From: Nemertoderma westbladi
Lineage: Eukaryota > Xenacoelomorpha > Nemertodermatida > Nemertodermatidae
Assembly: GCA_032718475.1 (NCBI GenBank)
Contig: JAUCBJ010008732.1
Coordinates: 1-64,000 of the forward strand
Length of the DNA: 64,000 nt
Direction: 5' to 3'
Part shown: positions 47,090 through 57,075 of the stretch, one piece after another
Layout of the letters: each line of letters starts with the position of its first letter
How positions within the stretch are numbered: position 1 is the first letter of the stretch
The notes under the pieces: generated by a model
Seen by the model: the letters and a program-made list of their open reading frames with translations, nothing else
Database searches by the model: none
Told to the model about the DNA's origin: nothing
Translations under genes and position numbers: made by a program

Positions 47090-47432
47090 AACTGCGGCTG
47101 TGTATTACTTTGTATGATTTGGGAGTCGATTTTAAAAGATTTGTTTACTACTTGTTTTTTTATGGTTACTATTTGTTTACTACTTAGCTACTTAAACTAA
47201 TGGAGGCAAATAGAGATAAACTGTGGCGAAAGGCGATTGGCTGTGAATTTTCAATTTATTCGGTTTTTCTACAATATTCCTAATTCACGTCTCATGTTTA
47301 GGTCCCCTCTACCTCTCTCAGTAACCCGTTATTTTAACGTCCAACCAAAATAATTTTTTAACAAAATCCAAGCGAAAAACAGTAGAAAACAATAACAGGA
47401 AAATATTGCGTCGTGTGCCATTCGCAGCGCAT
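47090..47432. other. upstream region of the FReD gene
   Basis: About 340 bp between the FReD start codon and the 18-bp minisatellite. It presumably contains the 5' UTR or promoter, but I see no TATA box or other element I can defend. Confidence 0.4.
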
Positions 47433-47722
47433 AGTTAATGAGCAAACAGAAGTTAATGAGCAAACAGAAGTAAATGAGCAATCATAAGTTAATGAGCAAA
47501 CAGAAGTTAATGAGCAAATATAAGTTAATTAATGAGCAAACAGAAGTTAATGAGCAAACAGAAGTTAATGAGCAAACAGAAGTAAATGAGCAATCATAAG
47601 TTAATGAGCAAACAGAAGTTAATGAGCAAATATAAGTTAATTAATGAGCAAACATAAGTTAATGAGCAAACAGAAGTTAATGAGCAAACAGAAGTTAATG
47701 AACAAACATAAGTTAATGAGAA
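47433..47722. repeat. 18-bp minisatellite, first array
   Basis: About 16 units of GTTAATGAGCAAACAGAA, with variants such as AGTAAATGAGCAATCATA and occasional extra TTAA. The frame translation MSKQKL is an effect of the unit length, not a gene. Confidence 0.9.
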
Positions 47723-48093
47723 AACGGGTGATATTACTTGGCCTTGGATATAATTGGCCAATAATATCCACATACAAGCAGACAGACATTACACAGCAAT
47801 GTAGTTATGCTGCGGCAATAGAGCATGCCTATTATAGTTGTATTAATATATACATTGTATACCGAAATTGACTACACGTATATACCGAAATTATTCCAGG
47901 GAGGTTTAATTTATAGTCCAGACAATCTAGGCAAAAAGAGGTAACCAAAACTAATTCGCAATTCTTATTCCGTATCAATTTATATTATATTTTATATTAT
48001 CTTGCGACAATCCCAAGAACTAGAATAATGTAGAATATTTAAATTATAAATTTTAATTTTAATTTTTTTTCCCTCGCAATGTCTTAATCATAG

Positions 48094-48333
48094 TTCAATA
48101 ATGGAGTTCATAGCTCGTTCAATAATGGAGTTCATAGCTCGTTCAATAATGGAGTTCATAGCTCGTTCAATAATGGAGTTCATAGCTCGTTCAATAATGG
48201 AGTTCATAGCTCGTTCAATAATGGAGTTCATAGCTCGTTCAATAATGGAGTTCATAGCTCGTTCAATAATGGAGTTCATAGCTCGTTCAATAATGGAGTT
48301 CACAGCTAGTTCAATAATGGAGTTCAAGAATTT
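48094..48333. repeat. 24-bp minisatellite
   Basis: About ten near-perfect units of TTCAATAATGGAG plus TTCATAGCTCG. Both strands are open in one frame because 24 is a multiple of three. The corresponding place in the second duplication unit (about 50378-50415) has only about two units. Confidence 0.9.
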
Positions 48334-48727
48334 ATTCTTTGAAGCTTATATGACAGAACGCTACAATCACTAAATTAGTAAAAATAAATTTCCAGAACAC
48401 CTCTTAAGTACTTTCCATTATTATTATTAAAGTGGATTTACACGATAACGTGACGGGTTTTTTTTATTTTTTTTATTGCATTTATACAATAGGCATAGGC
48501 CCTACATAATAAATACTACATCACAACACAATTATTTAAAATCACTTACAATATTTATGTACATTATTTACTTGTATTTAGCCATTGTAGGTTTAGTGTA
48601 AGACAATTTACTGTGCAGCTGTTGTTATAGTAACTGTAATGGATTGCATAGAAATGATATGAATTTTATTATTATTTATAAACATTAAAGTATTGAAGTT
48701 AATCATTAAGCATTCAATCATGAATCA

Positions 48728-50000
48728 AGTTAATGAGCAAACAGAAGTTAATGAACAAACAGAAGTTAATGAACAAACAGAAGTTAATTAGCAAACAGAA
48801 GTTAATGAGCAAACAGAAGTTAATGAGCAAACAGAAGTTAATGAGCAAACAGAAGTTAATGAGCAAACAGAAGTTAATGAGCAAACAGAAGTTAATGAGC
48901 AAACAGAAGTTAATGAGCAAATATAAGTTAATGAGCAAACAGAAGTTAATGAGCAAACATAAGTTAATGAGCAAACAGAAGTTAATGAGCAAACAGAAGT
49001 TAACGAACAAACAGAAGTTAATGAGCAAACAGAAGTTAGTGAGCAAACATAGAAGTTAATGAGCAAACAAAAGTTAATGAGCAAACAGAAGTTAATGAAC
49101 AAACAGAAGTTAATGAGCATACAGAAGTTAATGAGCAAACAGAAGTTAATGAGCAAACAAAAGTTAATGAGCAAACAGAAGTTAATGAGCAAACAGAAGT
49201 TAACGAACAAACAGAAGTTAATGAGCAAACAGAAGTTAGTGAGCAAACATAGAAGTTAATGAGCAAACAGAAGTTAGTGAGCAAACATAGAAGTTAATGA
49301 GCAAACAAAAGTTAATTAGCAAACAGAAGTTAATGAGCAAACATAAGTTAATGAGCAAACAGAAGTTAATGAGCAAACAGAAGTTAATGAGCAAACAGAA
49401 GTTAACGAACAAACAGAAGTTAATGAGCAAACAGAAGTTAGTGAGCAAACATAGAAGTTAATGAGCAAACAAAAGTTAATTAGCAAACAGAAGTTAATGA
49501 GCAAACAGAAGTTAGTGAGCAAACATAGAAGTTAATGAGCAAACAAAAGTTAATGAGCAAACAGAAGTTAATGAACAAACAGAAGTTAATGAGCATACAG
49601 AAGTTAATGAGCAAACAGAAGTTAATGAGCAAACAAAAGTTAATGAGCAAACAGAAGTTAATGAGCAAACAGAAGTTAATGAGCAAACAGAAGTTAGTGA
49701 GCAAACATAGAAGTTAATGAGCAAACAGAAGTTAGTGAGCAAACATAGAAGTTAATGAGCAAACAAAAGTTAATGAGCAAACAGAAGTTAATGAACAAAC
49801 AGAAGTTAATGAGCAAACAGAAGTTAATGAGCAAACAGAAGTTAATGAGCAAACAGAAGTTAATGAGCAAACAGAAGTAAATGAGCAATCATAAGTTAAT
49901 GAGCAAACAGAAGTTAATGAGCAAATATAAGTTAATTAATGAGCAAACAGAAGTTAATGAGCAAACAGAAGTTAATGAACAAACATAAGTTAATGAGAAA
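48728..50000. repeat. 18-bp minisatellite, second array
   Basis: About 70 units of the same 18-bp repeat as at 47433, with a variant carrying GTTAGTGAGCAAACATAGAA every several units, which marks shorter higher-order blocks (near 49037, 49240, 49270, 49443, 49515, 49692, 49732). Confidence 0.9.
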
Positions 50001-50831
50001 ACGGGTGATATTAATTGGCTTTGGATATAATTGGCCAATAATATCCACATACAACCAGACAGACACTACACAGCAATGGAGTTATGCTGCGGCAATAGAG
50101 CATGCCTATTATAGTTGTATTAATATATACATTGTATACCGAAATTGACTACACGTATATACCGAAATTATTCCAGGGAGGTTTAATTTATAGTCCAGAC
50201 AATCTAGGCAAAAAGAGGTAACCAAAACTAATTCGCAATTCTTATTCCGTATCAATTTACATTATATTTTATATTATCTTGCGACAATCCCAAGAACAAG
50301 AATAAATATTATGTAGAATATTTAAATTATGCGGATCACTTCTATTTTACTTTTTTTTCCTCGCAATGTCTTTATCAGAGTTCAATAATGGAGTAAGCTA
50401 GTACAATAATGGAATCTTTGCAGCCTATATTACAGAAAGCTACAATCACTAAATTAGTAAAAATAAATTTCTAGAACACTTTTTAAGTATTTTCCATTAT
50501 TATTATTATTATTAAAATGGATTTACACGATAACGTGACGGGGTATTTTATTTTATTTTTTTTTATTGCAGTTATACAGTACTGTAGGTATAGCCCCACA
50601 TAATACGATAACACTATAACACAACACAATTATCTAAAATCATTAACAATATTCATGTACATATTTACTTGTATTTAGCCATTGTAGGTTTAGTGTAACA
50701 CTATTTATTTACTGTGCAGCTGTTGTTATAGTAACTGTAATCGATTGCATAAAAATGATATGAATTTCATTATTATTTATAAACATTCAAGTATTGAAGC
50801 TAATCATTAAAAGCATTCAATCATGCAAACA

Positions 50832-50903
50832 GATGGAAGGGAAGGGCGCTACTCCTCTATTGTAAGCTCGGCGCTCAACCAACTGAGCTAGCCCCTCCCT
50901 CAT
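50832..50903 (-). repeat. tRNA 5'-half-like sequence (SINE head)
   Basis: On the minus strand it reads GGGGCTAGCTCAGTTGG then TTGAGCGCC, a close match to the acceptor/D-arm half of many animal tRNAs with a good box A. The T arm and box B (GTTCGA) are missing, so it is not a tRNA gene. It sits exactly where the second segmental duplication unit ends. Confidence 0.65.
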
Positions 50904-52070
50904 TAGGAATAAAAAAGACAGTAAACATTCAGATCGCGAATAATTTGACATAATATAACAAAATTAACTACAAAATTGTGTGACAGGACACTATTCACTT
51001 TTCAGCGAATATGATTCTTGTTTATTTATGTAAACCTCCCTCGCTGCGCTCGCTCTGTAAATAAATACACTCGGGCCATAACGCTATAAAGATAACGATA
51101 TAAATAGGAGTCATTTTTTCTATTTTATTACCGTTTCATAAATAAATATATGGCTTTATTACCACATATACATGGATACATTAAACAAAACAACGGCAAC
51201 TTATTTTACTAACTAAAAATCGCGGACCTTCATCTATCATGCAATCTCACACATTTTTTAATTCCATCAATTAATAGCTAATAAAAAAACCCTTCTGTAC
51301 TGTTACTAGCGATGAGAGTGTGGAATAATTCCAGCACCACTGGAATTAGAAATATCATAATTGTAAATACAGTCATTGAGAAAAGTACAGTACAGTAGGT
51401 TCATGGAGTACATATTAAAATGGCTCAATAATGGCTTCCAATGGGAATTTAAATTAAAGAATCTTTCTTGATTTGCAATATATACACCATAACTACAAAC
51501 CAACCCTAACCAAACTGACCCAAATAGAAACCTAAGCCAAAACTAAACCAAACCACGTCTGGTACGATATGTTACAGTATTATATAAAATAATGTTACCT
51601 TCTCTTTTAATTTAACATATTTAGCTATTGGACTTTGAGAAGAACCATTCAGGCATTTAATTTGTTCTCCATGTACCCGTTGCCTTCATAAACAGTATTG
51701 ACTGATTACTGTAATAATGTATAATAAATACATTAATTTAAATACAATTAGATATAACCAAAACATTAATTATGAATTCCAGAGTTTGGTTTTAGTTCAG
51801 TTACATAGCAACTTAATGTTTTATATTTAATTAAATGATGCGGCATTTAGTATGACCAAAGCGCCAAACAACGGGCCACTATTTCCCTATTGTTTAACAG
51901 CCGCGTTGGGGATCTTTCTGATCGCGAGTGGCCAACACAGTTTAGATATATGAAACCTAAAGACGAGACAATTAACTCGAATGGCGGATGGTAGTTGAAG
52001 TGGTGAAAGGTACAGTAGTTCCTAACATACCGCAATGGGCTTCTGAGCTTGATCTCTGTTTGGTTTAAAC
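50904..52070. other. no gene recognised
   Basis: AT-rich. CCTCGCTGCGCTCGC at about 51048-51062 is flanked by TTTATTTATGTAAA and TGTAAATAAATA, a small inverted-repeat-like structure. No coding feature is seen. Confidence 0.5.
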
Positions 52071-52770
52071 AGGTTTAGTAGGATCGATCTCAGAAGGGGT
52101 CTGACCACGAACTAGTGTCTGTTGAACTGTCGGACTTCTTTGAAGACATAAACTGTAGCTGTGAACAACTGTCAGCACGGGAGAATCAGAATGATACATC
52201 TATTAAATCTATTTGAATATTATTCTATGAAACCCACAGATGGAATCCGAGATGAAGAGAGTGATATATTCAGTAGAGTTTAGGTCCAGATGATGTAACA
52301 GAAACGGAATTAGCAGCGGCTATGAGTAATCTTAAATCAGAAAATCCTATATAGTTATGTCGCCCAGCATGAGCTGTTCTTACCGCTTCCTGGAAACTCG
52401 TAACTAAAAGAAGCTTCGTAACTAAGAAGGAAGTAGACCTATTGAGACAGCCTGAAGGACTCTAGCAAAATTCCGATGCTCATCGCACGACCTGTACACA
52501 GGGCGATATGGTGTCAGATTACGAGATCCGAAAGAATTTGCGTTTTAATGTGCGCGAAATTAAAGACGAGTTGCACTTCGCCCTCGTTTGTCCCAAATAC
52601 TCTGAACTCCGCACCAATATATATTGACCCATGGTTTTACCTCCGTCCTTATTCTTACAAATTCAATCTTCTGTTGTCTAACAATTTCACAGGCCACCAC
52701 CTAAATAAATTGGCTCTATTTATATTCTATGCATTCAAATATCGTTCAGAATCTTTAGAAGGATAGGATA
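52071..52770 (+). pseudogene. internally deleted LINE relic
   Basis: In order on the plus strand: a fragment like the end of an AP endonuclease (GSDHELVSVELSDFF, about 52100), a fragment like the RT N-terminus (TETELAAAMSNLKSENP, about 52300), then a fragment like a LINE C-terminus (ELHFALVCPKYSELR at about 52570 and NKLALFIFYAFKYRSE at about 52700). Frames differ between pieces and the whole RT core is missing. It appears unrelated in sequence to the LINE at 32-34 kb. Confidence 0.6.
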
Positions 52771-53423
52771 TTTACGTAAACGAAACATAAACATATTAAG
52801 GAGTGAGCATTTACTCAATAATGGTTCTGTGTAATAAACCGCGTAAACTCCCGGTGGCTTTAGCTTTGGTTATTGTCGCCGCCCCGTAAATTGTATTACA
52901 TTATATTTTTTTATACTAATTTACTCGAAACTAAAATGCACCATATTGTGTGTCAATAAATATACGTGACGGTTTAATCATCCGGTATAATTTACCATAA
53001 TTCTGTTATTGTGTTTGCGTTGAAATGAAAATAAACATTAAGGGTCAGTACCCTTACAGTAAGGTCATTAAGGGTTTGTACCAGTGAAATGGTTAGAGTA
53101 AAAGTGGTAAGACGTTTCAAATCTGGGAATATAATTTTATGTGGAAATTTGTGAAAATATCATGCATACTTATGATTTTCGTCTAAATTATCGTTTGATT
53201 CTCTGAGGAAGGAAGGAATTCGCGGAACATATATACTTTTATATATATACTTTATATATACTTTATATGCTTTATGTATTACGATTATTAATTGATTATG
53301 CAATATTTAAAAGCAGTGTTATGTTCTATACGATGTATAATCTTTATGTGCTATCCAATATAATACGTTATTATATGACGATACCTCGATGTTGAAATAG
53401 TAACTGAATATGCGACATACTAA
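52771..53423. other. no gene recognised
   Basis: AT-rich; a duplicated AAGGTCATTAAGGG-like phrase near 53040-53085 and TATATAC repeats near 53230-53275. Nothing else. Confidence 0.5.
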
Positions 53424-53659
53424 CTAAGGCCGCGTTCACACTACTGAGTCTAAGTCAAAAGAAAGAAAAAAAATTTAGCTAGCAATAATGAATAATAATC
53501 ATATAGGCCCAAGGCGTTCTAGAACTAGTTCTAGAACGCTTTGTATAGGTCTAATATAATACGTAAGGGCATTCTAGAATCAATTTAATTTCATGTTTTG
53601 TGTTTTACATTTTGTCTTTTGACTTTGACTTTGTCTCGGTAGTGTGAACGCGGCCTTAG
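53424..53659. mobile_element. MITE with perfect 21-bp terminal inverted repeats
   Basis: GGCCGCGTTCACACTAC near the left end is exactly inverted at the right end, and with the outer CTAA/TTAG the repeats reach 21 bp. The 236-bp interior contains a perfect 26-bp palindrome at about 53515-53540 (half-site GCGTTCTAGAACT) and further pairable text (TAAGTCAAAAG / CTTTTGACTT). There is no ORF, so it is a non-autonomous DNA transposon; the superfamily is not determined and the target duplication is unclear. Confidence 0.8.
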
Positions 53660-54116
53660 GTGCCTTAAGGTAAACATTAGCGCCACCCCAACAAACTACA
53701 AAAAAAACGCACAATCAGGACATTGAGCCCAAAAATTACGCGGATTCAGGACATTAAGCCCAAAAATAACGTTGAGCCAATACGGCTATCGAAAAAACAA
53801 AACGAACAACATGATCAACCCACTTGTATCGCAACCCCAAACCTAAAACCTAACTGCCAAATACCAAAGTTTATCAGTAAAACTGTACTAATGCTATTAT
53901 TTCACCTAACTAACGTTATTTCAGCAGTTACTCCGCAATTGTTTTTCAACCTTATAATGAATGATTTGTTGGTACTGTTAGAAAGCTGGTCGTGCAAGGA
54001 TACAAAATATGTAACAAAATCCAAATTGCGTGAAAAATTGCTGCTGAGATATGAGCGTTCAAAAGTGGCATGGTTATGCACCTCTGGGGGCTATTTTATT
54101 AGATTAATAAATTAAA
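53660..54116. other. unassigned; 130-codon open frame of unknown status
   Basis: A plus-strand frame at 53723-54115 has no recognisable domain and begins with a partly repeated phrase (GGACATTGAGCCC, then GGACATTAAGCCC). It starts right after one MITE and ends at another, and I do not consider it a supported gene. Confidence 0.3.
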
Positions 54117-54237
54117 ACACCATATTCTAGAACATTTTGTTTTTGTATGAATAGCTACGCAATAGTATGATTAAAGAGGCATTGCATTGTTGCCCAACTT
54201 CGTATTTGGATAAACAAAATGTTCCAGAATATGGTGT
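54117..54237. mobile_element. 121-bp foldback MITE
   Basis: A 26-bp left arm beginning ACACCATATTCTAGAAC (54117-54142) is inverted at 54212-54237 with a single mismatch. The loop of about 70 bp has no coding content. Size and structure suit a short MITE or a transcribed hairpin. Confidence 0.7.
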
Positions 54238-54419
54238 ATCTATTAAATATAATAAATTGCTTGCATAGGAAGCAACTTTCGAATGCCAATATATCAGCTA
54301 TTTTCAAACTCAACAATGTTTTTACACATTTGGAATCCTTGCACAGTCAGCTTTCATTGCTGCAAACAGATCACCATAAGATTGAATAATAACTGCAGTA
54401 CGAGTGTACGACACACTAT

Positions 54420-55821
54420 CTGTTGTTAAGGACCCATATACTTGGCTGCAGGGGTATATGGCCTGACCAGGCAGATGATGATCTACCAATGGCTGGTCAG
54501 GAGTAGAGTGTTCTCATGTCCACTCTGAGAGCACTTCACTGCGACCTGCACCTGGCAGCAGGGATACAGGGCATGGCCCAGCAGATTAGCTGCACAGCCA
54601 ATGGTGGGTCATGTGCGTCAGAGTAGGTATGGGTGATGGGCCTCATATCTGACTCCACTGCGACACCCACCCTGTGGAATGGCAAACCCGGGTGTGGTAT
54701 TTGCCCCGAGAGCTGAATCGGCAAAAAAGCACCCCCAACCCCCACTATGGATTGCATTAGTAATGCGGAGGTCTGGCCACTAGAGGCCAGTGGAATTACC
54801 GGACACAATCGGCCTCACAGGCGTCAGTTAACTGCTGACCGGCTGCCTGTCTCACCCCCTACTGGAGAGAGAGCGGCCAACAATTCTTTGAGACCCTTTC
54901 CTGATGACCTTTCTGGCCCAAACCCTGTGTCACCAGGGAGGCCAGATTGTGATGGGGAGAGGGACTCTGGAGTTGGGGGCTACTCATTTTCCACCCCGAA
55001 CAACAAAGCCATTGGTGAATCTGAGGCAAGTCACTAGACTAGCCTCAGTAAACACCCTAACACTCGGGTCCCCAATGCGACAAGGTGAGCTGACTGCCTT
55101 GGCAGGTAAGCTTTCTCTTAGCGCAGGGTATTCAAGAGCACCGAATGCAGACTGGACAGACTGATGATGGGGGGCGGTTGGCGACTCACCCCTGCATCAG
55201 CAGATGATGGTGGCAATGGTGGAATTGGACTATTAATGAATGCAACTGCACATACAGCATTGGACAAAATAGAACAAATCTCTAACCGCATCATCCTTTG
55301 CCACTTCTCATGTTCTGGAAGACTGGCTAAGAAGTTTCCTTGGTTCTGATTGTGTGCTACTCTCCAACTTGTGTTGCCCCTGTAGAGGAGGTAGAAAATT
55401 TATACCACAATCTACAAGCAGCTACTGATGAAGTAGATCAGCATGCATTCTTAACATTCCTGAGTGACTTCAATGCAAGTCTGGATCAATCACCTACATC
55501 GCCTTAGGTCTATAGCTATAGTGTTAACCGAAATTCCGTCCATCTTCAGGATTTTATCTCTGAAAATGGATTGTTTTCAGCTGGGACCCAGTACAAGAAG
55601 CGAACTGGAAAGCTATGGACTCATAGTGGACCCAGTGGTCGGTCACAAGTCCCAGATAGACCATATTCTGTTTCCTAGGAAATACAGGAGTTGTTTACAA
55701 GACTGTAATGCATTTACACTTCGACCTTTCTCCAGTGATCACCGCCTTATTGTGGCCAAGGTAAGACTTAGTCTGCGTGCTAGCAGAACAAAGAAATCTG
55801 CCTTGCCGCGGCATAACTGGT
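54420..55821 (+). pseudogene. 5' half of a LINE (5' region and AP endonuclease), cut by the LTR of copy D
   Basis: A 5' region with a diverged duplication (GCCTGACCAGGCAGATGATG near 54462 and GGCATGGCCCAGCAGATTAG near 54571) is followed by an ORF start near 54747 and an AP endonuclease region. That region has a beginning (NTLTLGSPMRQGEL), a middle (VCYSPTCVAP, FLSDFNASL) and a clear end (SQIDHILFPRKYR, SSDHRLIVAKVRLSLRAS), with frame breaks and a deletion. It stops abruptly at 55821 where an LTR begins. It resembles what would precede the RT of the LINE at 32-34 kb, so they may be one family. Confidence 0.65.
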
Positions 55822-57067
55822 TGTGACGGGATCCAAGAAGGATCCCGGTTTATCCGGTTTGTCAATTCACGCGTCCCCGCCTTGTGTGGAAGATAAAAGA
55901 GTTTACGATGTTCGTTGTATATAATGTTCGGGATATGTATAGTATAGATATAGATAATGGATAAGATAAATATTGTTGTACGCGGAAGGCGGGAAACTGT
56001 AATTGAAATCCCGGTACTTCCCTAGCTAAACTATTGCTACTGTAACACCAATAACACTGAGATAACTGAATGAGATGATTACTGCCAACTGGTTATATTG
56101 CACGGGTTGGCCTTGTTACTGTACCTAACCGATGCCTTTCCCCCTGATTGGCTAATATCCCTGTTGGCACCCTTTGCCCCCCTCTGAAGTGCTTCCCTTC
56201 GCCCTTGCTATTCTCTCTCTGTCAGGGGTATGGCCCCTGACCCCTATTGTGTGTTTCTCCTTCCCACTTTGTTGGGGTGACACGAGGTTGATATTGGTAA
56301 TCAACCTCGTGCTCCCAATATCGCTTAACGGTTGACTTTATGGGTTTGTGTTAGCGGAATTGGATAAGCTAACACTCCCCCCCATGCTATCTTCCCGGTG
56401 AGAAGATAGCATCCACCTCAAGTGCGCTACAATTCCGCTGGATCCCGATCTATTATCGGGTGTGGGGTGGATCTATTTTCTTTCGGAGCCGGCTTTCCAG
56501 GCCGCTCCCTATGGGTATGATATCGCTACCCGTTTTGCCTGGCGTCCCATGTCGGGCCGATCGTGCGCTCCTCACACGACTTTTGTTTCCCCAACACTTC
56601 GCCACTTTAACTCTACTCTGTTCTCACCCTGACTCTCCTCTACTTCTCCTCACTACCGCTCTAACTCTCGGACTTCCCTGTCCCTCACTCAGCCTCTTAT
56701 TCCTCCCACACACTTGAATTGCATTCGCACTCTCTCTGCACTCTGCACTATCACCTCTACTCGACCTCCCTTTGACTACCCCATCCCTTCTGACGAATCT
56801 CACTCCCCCTTTGTGCCGTCGCACTCAAGAAATGTGAAGTCGTCTGGTGTCTCGTCCATAGTACCATAGTCAGTTAGCCCCCCAGTCCCAGTAGCTAATT
56901 GAGAAAGGTTGAATGACTATAGTACTTACTTCGAACGTATATTTCATTGCTAAACTACTGATTACTACGTACGTACATATAATTGCACTTATTTAATTAT
57001 TTGCATCAGTTTGAATTTGTACTTAATAGTTCGTACGTCCCACGTGGCGCCTTCCAGGCGTACCACA
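55822..57067 (-). repeat. 3' LTR of BEL copy D
   Basis: Inferred from structure because its partner is outside the window: on the plus strand it begins TGTGACGGGATCC exactly where the LINE endonuclease breaks off and ends GCGTACCACA, giving matched TGTG/CACA ends over 1246 bp. A purine-rich GTCAGGGGGGATGAAC lies just inside it in element orientation, a plausible polypurine tract that overlaps the end of the accessory ORF. It is rich in perfect hairpins, listed separately. Confidence 0.65.
56281..56412. repeat. two perfect hairpins inside the copy D LTR
   Basis: CACGAGGTTGAT (56281-56292) pairs perfectly with ATCAACCTCGTG (56300-56311) across a 7-nt loop, and ATGCTATCTTC (56384-56394) pairs with GAAGATAGCAT (56402-56412) across a 7-nt loop. 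A third, GGGATCC/GGATCCC, is at 55828-55846 beside the LTR end. They could be RNA structures or factor-binding sites. Confidence 0.75.
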
Positions 57068-57075
57068 TTGAAGTC

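Larger units (their letters stand above)
47433..50826. repeat. two-unit segmental duplication with internal minisatellites
   Basis: Unit 1 (about 47433-48722) and unit 2 (about 48728-50826) contain the same series: an 18-bp repeat array, a unique stretch beginning AAAACGGGTGATATTA, a 24-bp repeat region, and a unique tail ending GCATTCAATCATG. The two units differ in which array has expanded. The unique parts are very similar, so the duplication is fairly recent. Confidence 0.85.

Noticed and set aside
48088-50000. Frames encoding MSKQKL and MEFIARSI repeats
   Set aside because: Products of 18-bp and 24-bp minisatellites, open on both strands; no evidence of a gene.
53723-54115. 130-codon plus-strand frame between two MITEs
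   Set aside because: No recognisable domain and an internally repeated start; not convincing as a gene.
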